From Septoria linicola (lineage: Eukaryota; Ascomycota; Dothideomycetes; Mycosphaerellales; Mycosphaerellaceae), in contig CP099421.1 of NCBI GenBank assembly GCA_024114885.1, positions 1,116,001 to 1,180,000 of the forward strand: a stretch of 64,000 nt of DNA. The letters run 5' to 3'. The position numbers and the translations under genes were made by a program. This document shows positions 1-12,200 of this stretch, one piece after another; positions within the stretch are counted from its first letter, which is position 1; each line of letters begins with the position of its first letter. Below the pieces are notes generated by a model that saw nothing but the letters and a program-made list of their open reading frames with translations, was not told the origin of the DNA and did not search any database.

Positions 1-1346
1 GGTACGTGCTGGTGTTCCAGGAGCGCTGAGTGGAAGGAGTGCTGGCATCGATGGCTGGGAAGTTCTGGTCCTGTCCTAAGTGGAAATACGGCAGCATTAT
101 TCTGCGAGCCATGTCATCAAGGCGCTCAACAGTGAAACTGCCATTGTTGACCGAAGTTGTGAGGTTGGCACCCCAGAAAGAAGGCTCAGATGTCTGGAAA
201 GCAATTCCGCCAGGCATGTTCATGTCAAGACCTGCGTCGGCAGCATGGTAGCCAGCGTGCGTGGCAAGCCAGTCTGAGACGACATATCCCTGGAATCCAA
301 GCTCTTCCTTAAGCACGCCGTTGAGGACTTTGCTGTTTTGGCAAGCGTATGAGCCGTTCAATCGCTGGTAGGAGCACATCATGGAAGCGGCACCGGCGTG
401 TACGGCATCGTAGAATGGCCACTGCATCACACAGATTATGGTCAGCATTGTGTCTCGTATGTCTCTGTGGGTTCGATCATACCAGGTACAACTCGTGAAG
501 GGTTCTGTCGTCGATGTTGGTAGACACAGCCTCGATCGTTTGGTTGTTGGGGCTCTGCGAAGGGTTTCGCTGGGTTTCTTGCTCGTTGCCAATAAAATCT
601 AGCACGGTTGTTAGCACAATGCTTCGACAGATCGCTGAGGATACATACGCTTGGCACAAGCTTGTACCCCCTGATCTTGATGACCGGTAATGGTCTCTCT
701 CATGAACTCTCCCGTGAGATAAGGGTCCGGCGAGAAACTGTCGATATACATGATTAGCCAACGTGCTGCGCAACGGTCAGAGACAAAAATACCCCTCCCA
801 ATTCCTACCCCCAAGTCCAGACCGGCCAAGTGGTCCTGCGACAGGCCCAAGGATAACATGCGAGCCTTTGGCCTTGTACTCGTCCGCAATTTGCTGCCCC
901 CTAGTATAGGCAAGATCTCTGTCCCAGGAAGCCGCGACGGTGAGGCCAGCTGGGAACACGGAGGCATAGGTGGCCTGACGGATAGCGAGTGGCCCATCCT
1001 GGAGACATAGGCCTGTGAAGTTCAGACGCGGGATTGGGGCGATGTTGCCCACGCAAGGGCCTTCCGTTCCAGTGACAAGAAGCGACTTCTCCTCAGTGGT
1101 AAGCTGCGATACAAATGCTTTCGCCTTCTCGAGAGCTGCCTCCCAGCCAATGGCAGGGGTATTTGCTTCAGAAGATATTAGGAAGGAACCATCGACTTTT
1201 TGGACGCACTTACGCGATGGGTACACTGGAGGGCTGCTGGTGAAGTCCTCGTGGTTCCATGTTGGTCCAGATGGGCTGGTCTCATTTTGGCCCTGGGCTA
1301 AGGCAATGGAAGCCAGGAAGGCTGCTGCTGTCGTTGAACGAACCAT
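1..1346 (-). CDS. secreted GH3 beta-glucosidase, 3' part outside window
   Basis: Glycoside hydrolase family 3 enzyme that would release glucose from cellobiose and other beta-glucosides outside the cell. The start ATG at 1346 opens a signal peptide (MVRSTTAAAFLASIALAQG). Exons read by eye are 1346-793, 737-649, 598-483 and 421 to the window edge, with introns of 55, 50 and 61 bp that all have GT-AG ends; the first has a GCTAATC branch site. Splicing restores the family blocks NWEGFSPDPYLTGEF, ACAKHFIGNEQE and HELYLWPFYDAVHAGAASMM. The nucleophile motif GFQGYVVSDW is present, with the catalytic Asp codon at 272-274. The C-terminal domains lie beyond position 1. The promoter side faces the transposon stack, which begins 1.04 kb upstream of the ATG. 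Family identity is firm; exact substrate preference is not visible. Confidence 0.93.
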
Positions 1347-2384
1347 GACTAGCTATGATAGCAGAATGTAAGTCCACGCCTTCTACGAGACGTTCACAAT
1401 GCGGGCATCGATCCAACTAAGTATGCCATCGCGAGCTCTCATCGGCCACAAGATCTACCTTAGTGACGACTTTGAGCATTAGAAATCCACACTGGCAGCA
1501 CACGATGCAACATTCCAGCCCGACGTGAGGCCATCGTGAGTTGCAATGACCTTCCGAGACCGCATCACCAGACAAAATCTTGGAGCTGCGGAGAAGCTAG
1601 GACATCAGCCTGCATAGTACCTGTCGGTCTTGTGCCATTATGAGGCAAGCGGCTGTATCGTGAGCTCTTGGCCCGCCGTTACTGGCGTGGAAAAGCACAA
1701 GCGATGTTCAGCACAAGCATGAGGCTCGTGTGAATTTCATCCGGTAGTGGATATCGACTCAGCCATCGGCCGCATTGACCGAATGCCCTCAAAGACACTC
1801 CACCAAGGATTGAGCTATGATGTGTGGCTTCTTGCTTCTATTCATGCTTCTTCAGACCGCACTCTACACATGAACATTGCAGAGTATCTCACAATGCTGT
1901 CCTGTCTCATGTCAGCTTCGTGTCTGCTTACATTGATGACAGTGTGCATCGAGCACTCTGCAGAACATCCCGGACATGACCTTTGCAGCTTTTGCAGGGT
2001 GGATCGCTGCTTCCATGTGGTGCTCCACTCCGATCGAGGCTTTCTCCAACTAAGCAGCAGCCGGTACACAAAAGATTTCTGCTTACAACTGCCGGAAGCA
2101 TCAAAAGTACCTCATCCGATGCTAAAATCCGTGCCGTAGGCCAGCTTGGTATACCGGTGGGTATGAATGTCTTGCCTCAGTGGTCCCGCGTGGTCATAGA
2201 AATTGTGATGTTGCAGGACAGTCGCCGCCAGATGCCGAGATGATGGCGCCTCAGACTGCTCTCCCACCTTTGCCGTGCGCGATCGTGGCGGCAAATGCAG
2301 TCCGGATGTATTGACTCGTGGCGAGTATCGTTAGAGTGGAGTTCATGATGCAAAATCACTGCTGTTGTGCTGCTCATCTGACGG
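1347..2384. other. intergenic, GH3 promoter side
   Basis: Normal-composition DNA between the GH3 start codon and the transposon stack. I see no coding sequence with family resemblance, no RNA gene and no repeat. CA and TG dinucleotides are common right up to the insertion point, so RIP has not visibly spread into it. Confidence 0.6.
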
Positions 2385-2389
2385 AAAGG
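2385..2389. repeat. target site duplication of Copia A, left copy
   Basis: AAAGG directly left of the left LTR matches AAAGG at 21656-21660 directly right of the right LTR. If the LTR is taken as 121 bp (from 2391), the duplication reads as 6 bp AAAGGA. Either reading gives an uninterrupted pre-insertion site. Confidence 0.8.
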
Positions 2390-2511
2390 AGTTGATGTGA
2401 TAAGTTGATTGTTATTGTGAAGAAGTAACTAGCTACGGAAACCTCGAGTTGCGAATGCGTGTCGACATTCTTGGCACGCTAAAGTGCCTGAGGCATCCAT
2501 ACTGATCAAGT
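2390..2511 (-). repeat. Copia A 3' LTR (122 bp)
   Basis: Matches 21534-21655 over 122 bp with three differences. In plus orientation it runs from AGTTGAT to ATCAAGT, an imperfect terminal inverted pair, rather than the usual TG...CA. It keeps many CA and TG dinucleotides, unlike the interior. It is short for an LTR, which may explain why RIP spared it. Confidence 0.87.
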
Positions 2512-2521
2512 CACCCCTATG
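2512..2521 (-). other. Copia A polypurine tract
   Basis: Read on the minus strand the ten bases before the 3' LTR are CATAGGGGTG, a purine-rich run in the position expected for the plus-strand primer. The assignment rests on position and composition only. Confidence 0.6.
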
Positions 2522-2699
2522 TCGACTATTATAATAAACTCGTCTTATAATTGGTTGATAGCGTAACTACCGTATTAGCGTATCGCTTATTCTATAAATC
2601 GCTCGAAACCGGTATTAAACCTATAGGCTAATTAGAGGCGTTATAATACCTCGTAATCTCTAAATTCGCTTAAATACTATCTATTAGTCCGAGCTATTA

Positions 2700-5600
2700 A
2701 GTAAAGCGTTCGTGCTTATTATAGTCAAGCGCCTTTATTAATCTATCTATCTTCTAATCCTCTATTATAATCTACTAGATAGTAATAGTATCGTCTACTA
2801 ACTTCTTACGAATAAAGTAGAACTTAATATCTATATACTTAGTACGAGCTTCGGCGGCTCTACTATTACGTAGCGTAATATCGATTACTAGCTAGTTATC
2901 TTTATAGATAGTTATTAGAAACACCTCTTTATATCCTAGCTCTTTTATAGTATTACCGAGTATAATAGCTTCTTTAGTCGCGAGTACTATTTAGACGTAT
3001 TCGGCTTCTATACTAGAGTAAGTAACGATTAGCTATCTACTAGACTTCTAGAGAATTAGTAAGTTACTAAGTATAAAGATAAAACTCTCTATTAATTACC
3101 TATTATCTATATCGTCGGCCTAAGACGCGTTAACGTAGTATAATAGCTTATCGTTATTATCGCCGCCGAGCGTTATACTACGGCCGGTATTATAGACTAA
3201 GTACTTTATAACGCGTATAGCTACCTCTAGGTGTTCTAGTATAGGGTTTCCGAGATAGTATAAGAGATAGCTTATATAGTAAGTAATATCTAGTCTTGTA
3301 ATTATAGCTAGCTATAGAAGCTTACTAATAATTGTTTAGTATTACTTCTAGAGTAAAGTAGTAGCTTAGTAGCCCTTAGAAGCCTTATAGAGTCCGTATC
3401 TCGCTTATAATAGTATATATAGTAGTAAGGAAGCCTTAATTTAGTACTTCTTACTAAGACGGTCTATATAGGTAGTCTAGCTAATAAATATAGTATTAGG
3501 GCTATAGATAATATTTATTCCGAGATAGTAGTATACTAGTCTAAGCTCGTGAATCTTAAAGTAGTCTCTAAGTTAATCTACTATAGTATAAAGCGCCTTA
3601 GTTATATTAATAGCGATTATATTATCGATATAGATAGCGATCGTAACCTCGTCGTTATAGAATACGTATATATTAGTACTAATTACTATAAAACCGATAG
3701 AAGCTATAAACTTCTTAAGTTCTTAGTATTAAAGAAGCGGCGATTACTTAAGTCCGTAGAGCGCTCTCTTAAATAGGTAGACCTTACTATATATCTTAAA
3801 ACTATATAGTATCTAGATATAGATATTACGCTTATTAATTAGTACGTTAAGAAACGCTATAATTACGTTAAACTACTAATAATCTAAACCCTTTATTACT
3901 ATCTATATTAATAGTATATAGACTATTACCGGCTTGACTACTAGCGCGTAGGTCTCGTTATAATTAATACCTTTACGTTATATAAAACTACGTATAACCT
4001 AGCGTGCTTTATAGCGTATAATATTACCTTAAGCGTTACGCTTAATAGCGAATACCTAGCGTCTTTATAGGACGTTATAACCTACTAGTTTATCTACTTC
4101 TTACTATATATTGTTATCTATTAAGCTCTTTATCTCTTTAACCGCTACGGTATACTACTCCTTTACCTATAGCGATAATATAGCTACTTTATAGGACTAT
4201 AGTATCTTAATTTCTTAACTATTACTAGCCTATACGGAGGCTATAAACGCGTAGATAGCCTCGTACGGTATACTAGTAATATAGCTATTCTATAGGTCTC
4301 GAATATGCGTAGGTAGTCGTCTCGTATAGTTAGAGCGGCGTAGTACTAGTAGTTAGACCTCGAGTTATTAAAGGGCGACTATTACGTCTTTAATAATATC
4401 TTTAATATCGTTATTTAGTAGCTCCTCGTTATATATAGGAGCTTCTAGAATAACACGAACATCTACCTATAGCGTAGGGTCGTCTAGTTAAGTATCGCTT
4501 ACTTAATTAATTATATTTAGAAGGAAGAAGTCGCTAAATTCCTCTATATCGTTAATAGCTTTATTAACGAGTAAAGTATCGGTAAACTTAACGTCCTTAG
4601 TATATATAATACGATTACTAATAAGTATACGATAGAGAGAGTAGTTATAATAACCTACTAATTAACCTACCTTACTACGAGCTTTAAACTTATCGCCTCG
4701 AGCTATATTATAGTCGTATATAATAGCCGTAGTACCGTAAGCTCTTAAATAATTAAGTCTAGGCTTATATTACTATATAGCCGCTTACGAGGCGATAATA
4801 GCGTATAGCGTATTATTAAGCGTCTATAAGTAAGTAATATTAAGTAGGTAGACCGTAGTAGAGACTACTTCTAGCTACTACTTCTTTACGAGTCGTATAG
4901 CAAGTATAAGCTTACGCGCCTTTATACTAACAATATAGTTACTTACCTCTACGCGTCTATTCTATATTAATAAGTTTAGTACTATAATACGTAGTTAAAT
5001 ACCGTTGTCTATAGCCTATTATAATAGCGCGTTTCTACTATACTCGCGCCCTCTATCGAGTACGTAGATTAGAATACTAAGGTTAAGTTAAGTCTAGATA
5101 TACTAACGGTGTTACTTAAAGAACATCGCTACGGATAACTTAAAGCGTAACGTATAAACGTGTTAGTAGAGTAAAGTTACGTCTATAAATAGAGTATAAT
5201 ACTTAGAGCTATCGTAGGCTAGTATTAATACCGTAACTACGTCTATATAGATAATAGTATATATTTAAGTCGGTCTATTATATAGAATACGGCTATATAC
5301 GCGTTAAGCGAGTACTTAGCGATATAGTAAGTAGTTAGTAGTCTTACCTATACCTATAATATAGATTTGGCCGTTAGTAGCTATCTTATCGAGTATTAAT
5401 TAATAAGGGTAACTAAGTCGGTCGTACTACTCGTCTACTATTACTAAGGGTACTCTAGGTTAAGTACGTAAGTTAGTAAGTACTATTTAAACTAGCGTAT
5501 TAATCTATAAGTATAGTAAGCCGTCTTACTTTGTAACGCGTATAATAGTAACTATATTACCGTTCCTACCTCTCGTATAAAGCGTCTAAAGCTCTATTAA

Positions 5601-6338
5601 GTAATAATAACGCTTGTTATAGAGTTATTCTATAGAAATTAGGTTAGCTACGAGGCCTAGTATAAATAACGCGTTTATAAACTATATATCTTGTCTAGTA
5701 ATACGTAGCTTAATCGTATAGCGCGTAGTAGCTATAAGATAACTATTACCTATCTTAATATAGATAGTATATAGCGTACTATTAACGATAACCGATTTAT
5801 CGTACGTTATATATATTATCGCGCTAGAATCGACTACCTAAGCGTTAGAGCTTAATACGGCTTATAAAGCGCGTACTATTAACTCGTTAAGGACAATATC
5901 GGTTAAAGCTATAAATATACGCTACGAGTCTATAGTCGTAGTTATATTAAGTTATAAGTAGTTACTTCTAGACTATCCTTAAGTAGACTTCTTCTATTAT
6001 TACTTCTATAGACTACGACGACATTCTACTGTTATATAACTAGTCGTCGTAATATAGTTATCGTAGTAGAGAGTAGGATTCTTACCTTTATAGTAGTCCG
6101 CTACGATATAGCTAATCTTACTATAGTTATTATACTTCTTCGTACCTTCTAAATTCTACTTCGTAGGCTTTACTATATTAAAAGTAGTCTCTAATCGTAT
6201 ACGTACAAACTATTTATTATTAGTAGTAGCGATAACTAACTCGAGTATAAGTTCCTTCCTATTACGTAGCTATATATACTATATCTAATAGAAGGCTTCT
6301 AATAGTAGGTAATAACTAAGTAAACTAATTATCTAGTA
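2700..6338 (-). pseudogene. Copia A gag end and pol (integrase, RT, RNase H) remnant
   Basis: Degenerate minus-strand coding frame. A zinc-knuckle-like stretch of gag lies near 6078-6135. The integrase C-terminal part near 4560-4760 reads YLRAYGTTAIIYD followed by RGDKFKARSKVG and LVGYYNYSLYRIL. Reverse transcriptase reads FKRALYGLK near 3760, and the catalytic YVDD box is YIDN at 3621-3632. The RNase H tail near 2780-2900 reads RSRAAEARTKYIDIKFYFIRKK. Stops fall where Gln or Trp codons are expected (CAG/CAA to TAG/TAA, TGG to TAG), as RIP predicts. Not functional. The lower boundary is approximate. Confidence 0.82.
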
Positions 6339-6346
6339 GGCTATAA
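6339..6346. repeat. hAT target site duplication, left copy
   Basis: GGCTATAA before the left TIR; identical 8 bp follow the right TIR at 20910-20917. Eight bases is the diagnostic length for hAT transposons. Removing the insert joins the two halves of Copia A gag in frame on the minus strand. Confidence 0.92.
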
Positions 6347-6363
6347 TAGACGTCGGAATAGGT
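6347..6363 (+). repeat. hAT left terminal inverted repeat
   Basis: TAGACGTCGGAATAGGT; the exact reverse complement is at 20893-20909. The next bases (TTAGTATAGG) resemble, but do not exactly mirror, the right subterminal sequence. Confidence 0.92.
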
Positions 6364-8954
6364 TAGTATAGGTAGGGTTAGGTCTAAACCTATATTCTTA
6401 GTAATCGATATAGGTTAGGAGAGTAACCTACTAAAGCTTAATAGGTAGTACTTATAACTAGAAAATATAGGTTAGGGCGTATACCTACGTAGGTACCTAT
6501 AGGAGTATAGGTATAGGTATACTAAAATCTACGTATTTTAAGTATCTAAGTACGTAAAAAGGACGATAGGCGCCGACTATATATACCGACTATAGGGATA
6601 AAAGGAAATAAAGGTTTTATAGTATAAAAGTAGAAAGTAATCTTATATCGTTCGCTATAGTTATAATATAATTTAATACCGCGCTTCTACTACGTAGCCG
6701 AGTATCTCGAAGTAGCCTAAACGCTATTCCTTACGCTAAATATAATACGTAGTACTATACTACTTTAAATAACTTTTATTATCTATAACGCTCTATATAT
6801 AAAGTATTCTTTAAACGAGCTATATGTCCTTCTACTAGATCGTAACTCGCTTTATATAGATAGCGTAGAGGTTAGCACCTATATAAGTTAGTATAAGCTA
6901 CTAAATAGTAATATAGAAGGATATATACTCTTAAAAACCTTCGTTAAATAGAGCTCTACTACCTCTTATAACGCTTCTAGTATAGTAGCCTAAAAGCGTA
7001 GATCCTACTTAAAGCCGTAGGCGACCTCTCTTACTAGTCGCTAGAAGGAAAGCTTACTAATAAATAGATCCCTAGTTCTCTAAAATATCTAAATCTCTCG
7101 TAAAGCTAAAACTATAGTAGATTAGCGTACCGACTATGTTTACCGACTATATTTTAACTTACTACCTAGCTTATAGCGATAAGGCTTCCTTACTCTCCTT
7201 ACTACTAGAGCCTTCTTAGAAAGCCTACTAGCTCGCGCTACGTTCTAAGTATTCGACTATACTTTTAGGATATAGGATTTCTTCTTTATAGTAAGTTTTA
7301 GACTGGCTCTTCTCTTCTTCTTCGTTACTATCTTACGAGGCGCTTTTTACGTAATAGGCCGCTTTCTACTAAGGCCCTTCTTACTAGTAGTAGGCCTCTT
7401 TTTAGTAGAAGGCTTATTATTCTCCTCTTTAGGCGCGTCTTTATTATCCTCCTCTTTAGGCGCGTATTTATTATTGTCCTCTTTAGGCGCGTCTTTATTA
7501 TTACTATCTTATATATCGATAAGAATTAGATTATTAGCCTGTCCTTAAGGCTAGTCGCTAGCTCCCTCTATTTAAAGTTACGCTAATAGAGTAGGAGAAC
7601 GCGATACTTAATTAGTAAAGGCGCGTTATTTAGGCGTAAGTATAGCGGCGTCTTATACGAGACGATTAAGAAAGTCGTAGTTAATTAGAAGTACTATATC
7701 GCGCGAGAACGCGATAGAATATTAATAATATTATATTTATTTAGAGTTATAGTCGTAAGGTTAAAATTATAAGGTTTTAGTATAAGGCTAGAATTTAGGA
7801 TCTAAAGCCTAAGGTACTAACGACCTCTCTATTCCCTAGAGGAACTCGCTATATATCTACTAAGATAATAGATTAGAAATATAGTCGGTATCTATAGTTA
7901 GTAGACTTACGCTTCTACTAAACTATACTACCGTCCTAGCTAGTAAACCTTATATAAATACGATAGTATAGCTATAGATTCTTAGCCTATAGTATAACCC
8001 GCTTTATATAGATAGCTAGGAGATTAGATATCTTAAATTTAGTAGTAAGGAACGCTTTAGCTACCTCTTAGAGGCATTCTAAGGCCGCTAATTAATAGCG
8101 TAGCCTACTACTAAAAGTAAGAACGATCTCGTAGACAAGCTACTTAGACTAGAATAGGAGGCGTTAGATATATAGTTCTATTATACTCTATAATTTCTTA
8201 ATCTAACGAAGCGTAATAGTACCTAACTTAAGGATACGACGTTTCTACCTACTATTACGAGGTATATACTTCTAACGAGTGTTCGTTTTTACTATAATAA
8301 CCTTCTTCTAAGGCTTAATAGACTTCTAAGTAGTACTCTCTAGAATAGCTACTTTTAGTAGACTATACGATCGTGAACGCTAAGGAGGGCTTAAAGAGAT
8401 CGATACTTGATTATCGCTCTTATACGGAGCGTCGTAATCGAAGAACAGTATAAGAAATAAAGGAAAGAGTAGAGATAAGAGGAAGGAAGTAAAGAAAGAA
8501 GAAGTAGGTAGTTAGAAAGATACTAAAACTTACTAAGACGCTATAAGCTATAGAACCTCGGGTCTAAAGAGATACTAAGAAACTTACTAGATCCTACGTC
8601 TATACCTAAATAGGAAAGTGCTATACTAGGAAAACTACTACCGACTACGATTACTAACTATAAATCTTATCTTAATTAATTCTAGAAGCGTAGAACTAGA
8701 GGATAGTTATAGTCGATATTAGTTTACTAGATCTATATAATTAGATATTAGTATAGAATAATACAAAATAAGCTATTAGTTCTAAGTTATACTAAACTAA
8801 GGCCTATTCTATTAATAATAAATTATCTATAATACTAGAGAAGAGAATATTTTTACTATATATACTAGATAGTATAAAATATATAAATATAAAGTAGTAA
8901 TACTCTCTCTCTTTTCTAAGACTAATTAAAAAGGCTAGTTCTAAAAGATTAGTA
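6364..8954. other. left arm of the hAT element with unassigned degraded frames
   Basis: Two stretches look like decayed coding sequence. On the minus strand, about 7150-7560 reads as a Lys/Arg-rich protein (KPSTKKRPTTSKKG, then RKIVTKKKRRASLKL) preceded by a 9-residue repeat of the type NKDAPKEED; its few stops all sit at likely Gln/Trp positions. On the plus strand, about 8440-8900 reads as a charged protein (KEILRNLLDP, ITNYKSYL) whose stops are all TAA/TAG. I recognise neither family. They may be accessory genes of the transposon, parts of its transposase, or older nested fragments. Confidence 0.45.
7423..7503. repeat. 27-bp tandem repeat, three copies
   Basis: TCCTCTTTAGGCGCG recurs at 7423, 7450 and 7477. 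The 27-bp period is a multiple of three and encodes, on the minus strand, an acidic/basic repeat like NKDAPKEED inside the unassigned left-arm frame. Confidence 0.75.
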
Positions 8955-8959
8955 GAATC
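8955..8959. repeat. Copia B target site duplication, left copy
   Basis: GAATC directly before the left LTR, repeated at 15259-15263 directly after the right LTR. Five bases is the usual length for Copia integrase. Confidence 0.93.
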
Positions 8960-9237
8960 TGTTAAGAATGCATCCTAGATAGTTAGTCTAGATATAGACT
9001 TCTAAGTATAGTTCTAGATACCTAAGGCATCTACCTAAGGCTTAGTAAGAGGTATATCTTACTTCTCTCTCTTCTCCTCTTAGATAACTAACTTAATCAA
9101 CTTTGTATTTAGTTCCTAGCATATTGCTACTATACTATATATATAAGTTAGTTTAAGATTGATCCCCTATTCTTCTTTACTACGCTATACCCTCCTTAAC
9201 ATTGTATAGCCTCTATAAACGCCCTCTACTTTTAATA
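8960..9237 (+). repeat. Copia B 5' LTR (278 bp)
   Basis: Begins TGTTAAGAAT and ends TTTTAATA, where the partner LTR ends TTTTAACA, so the terminal CA has become TA. It aligns without gaps to 14981-15258 with 17 transitions. Confidence 0.94.
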
Positions 9238-9252
9238 GGTTATAAGCCTAGG
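9238..9252 (+). other. Copia B primer-binding-site-like sequence
   Basis: GGTTATAAGCCTAGG starts at the first base after the 5' LTR. The same core (GTTATAAGCC) follows the 5' LTR of Copia A on the minus strand, which supports a shared tRNA-type primer site. The tRNA itself is not identified. Confidence 0.55.
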
Positions 9253-9299
9253 TTTGTATACTAAATAGGAGTAACCTATATTAGTATAGGTTACTTGTA

Positions 9300-12200
9300 T
9301 CCCTTATAGTTTATAGAAAACATTTAGGGCCTAGAAGTTTCCCTAACTATATTACTAACGAAGCTAGTTTGCACCTAGTAGTATACAAGTTAGTAAAGAT
9401 CTCTATAAGATAGTAGTATGTTTCTACTTTGTTAATACCTGCCTAGTTCTCTACTATTGCACCTAGTATTACTAGAGTTAGAAGAGGCCACTTAGCCTTC
9501 CTACTACCTAGTAATAGAAACTCTACTAAGAGAGAAAGATCTAAGTCTTAGTAATTTCCTAAATACGAGGAATCCCTGTCCCTTAGAGCTAGTCTTCCTA
9601 CTATAAGAAATTACCCTTCTCTAGAATCCTTAGCTGGTCTAAAGCATTCTACTAATTATTTATTCTATTCACCTATTTCTATAATAGACTAAGAGGATAA
9701 GAAGAGCTAAAGGATTCCAATCCTAGACAGAACTAACTAGAAGAGATAGTTCAAGCTACAGATAGACAAGCTAGAAGGAAAGGACTAGTTCTAGGCAATT
9801 AGCTAACTAATTGTTAGAGGGAACCTATGCACAGTTTAGTAGGACACTAGTCTTTAGATATATATCACTTAGAATTAACACTTCTTAAAAGATAATATAG
9901 TATGTAGGTTCAGTATTAGATGCAGTATTAGTAAAGATAATAAGATGGAGCTAGAGACATAGTATGTTACTATACTAGTAGCTAAGATGTAGGTAATTCT
10001 CTAGAACAAGTATAATAGAGTCCTGAAGTCCTATACTATAGGTTTAATTAAGTAGTTTGTTATATTTAGGATATTACCTAATAAGACAATCAGGGAAGTA
10101 TAGAGACACCTTAGAGGCCTAGGTAAGAGGATTACTAAGATTAATCCTTAGGAAGCCTACTACTAGAGCTAAGAGAAAAGGCTGAAACATCTCCTATAGT
10201 CCCTACCTATATTATACTAAGCAGCTAAGGATACTATTATAACCTAACTATCCTTAGATATAGATACTGTTCTCCTTCTACTTAAGTCCTAAGAGGCAAG
10301 AGATAATCTAGATAAGATAGACATAGGTCTAGCTATATTCTATTCTAGGCAGCTCTACTAAGGAAAGTCCCTACTAATGTGCTAGCTCTATAAGAAAGGG
10401 AAGCACTAGTTAAAGGATTGTCCTAACCTCCCTACTACTAAGAAACTATCCTAGTAGAGAAATAGTACTAAGAACTAGAAGGACCCTTAGGGATTATTCC
10501 TTAGAGAGAGGGTTAGAAGATCCTCTTTACTAAGGAATACTAGATATATTAAGAAAGCTGTCTATAAGTTATTATTATATAATAAGCTAAAGAAGGTTGT
10601 CTAGAAAATAGGCAAGTAGCTTTAAAGGATAGAAAAGTCTAGAAAGCTTCTAAAGAAAGGATTTTCAGCCTAGGAGTCTAGTTCTAGTTCTGATTCTAGA
10701 ACTTACTCTAGTTCTAGAAGTAATAATAATTCCCTATTAGAAGATAATAATTAAGATAAGTTGGCCTATTCTATAATTAAGGCTAAAGGCAAGTTGTTAC
10801 CCTAAGAATAGCTCTTAGATTCCTATACCTTATCCTATATAACTAACTAACTATCCTTCTTTAGATTAGTAAAGCTACTAAGGAAGAAAGTATGGATCAA
10901 GGTAGGAGGAGGATACCTCTATATAACCTACTCTAGACTAGTATAGATAAAGGGAATCTTAGGAGGAGAAGTTCTACTTAATAGGGTACTATTTGTTCCT
11001 AATCTTAGAGTAAATCTTATATTATAGGATTAGTTTAGTAAGCAATTTAGAGTCTAGAAGCCTGATTTCACTCTCACCTCCCTAGATAGCCAAACAGTTA
11101 TAAAGACCAAGCTAGTTAGAGGTGTTCTATTTATTAGTAAGATATTACCTCTCCTATAGGAAAAGTTATATTACTTACTATATAATCCTATAGAGGTTAA
11201 TAATACCTATACTGCCCTATTAGAGAAGGATCTAAAACAGTAAGAGCTATAGTATAGAAGATTTATATACTTTAGAAGAGGGTTACTCTCAAACCTTTAT
11301 AAAGTTACTAACCTAAAGGAAAGAATTCTAATCCCTAACTAGGAAGAGTATAAGTATAGGATCTATATAATAGGTAAGATAAAGAAACACCTAGGCAAGT
11401 CTATTAAGAGAAGACCTAAAAGACTAGCTCTTATATTAGTAGATATCTATAGACTATTACTATTATTAGTAAAAGGTTTTATATAGTAGCTTAAGATTGT
11501 TAATAACTTCTTAAGAAAGAAATAGGCATTTCTACTTAAGGCTAGATCAGATACACTAACTACTCTTTAGAACTAGAGGATCAAGGTAGAAAGGCAGTTA
11601 GTAGTACTCCTTAAGTCTATAAGGGCTAACAATGCTAGAGAGATTACTACTTTGATTAAATAGTAGGAGAAGGACTTTAGAATCACCCTTAAGCTAACTA
11701 AGGCCTACAATTCACTCTAGAATAGAGTAGTTAAGAGGTCTATCTAAATATTAGAGGCCTCTATTAGAGTAATACTTAAAGAAAGTAAGATGCCTATTAA
11801 GTTTTAGCTAGAAGCCCTTAAAGCATAAGTGTATATAAGGAATAAGCTTCTAAATAGACCTGATGTTAAGGGATTCAAGCTCTTACCTAATAAAGCTTTT
11901 AATAGGATTAAACTAATAGTCTCCTACCTTAAGGTATAGGGATATAGAGCTATAGTGTATATAGATATAAGAGTATAGCCTTAGTAGGCAAGGAGTAACA
12001 AACTAATAAATAGAGGAAAGGATACTATGTTTGTTAGATACTATAATAATATAGTAAAGGTATAGAAGTTCTAGGAGCTAGACATGAAGGCTATCAAGTA
12101 GTATACTAATATAATCTTCTTTGAAGATAAGCTAGGTAGAGAATTAGACTTGAATATTAAGATTAAGAATCTTCCTAGTTTAGCTCTAGAAAGAAGACCT

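Noticed and set aside
3549..3776. 75-codon open frame on the plus strand in the AT-rich block
   Set aside because: It is antisense to the Copia A reverse transcriptase, which is clearly readable on the minus strand there.
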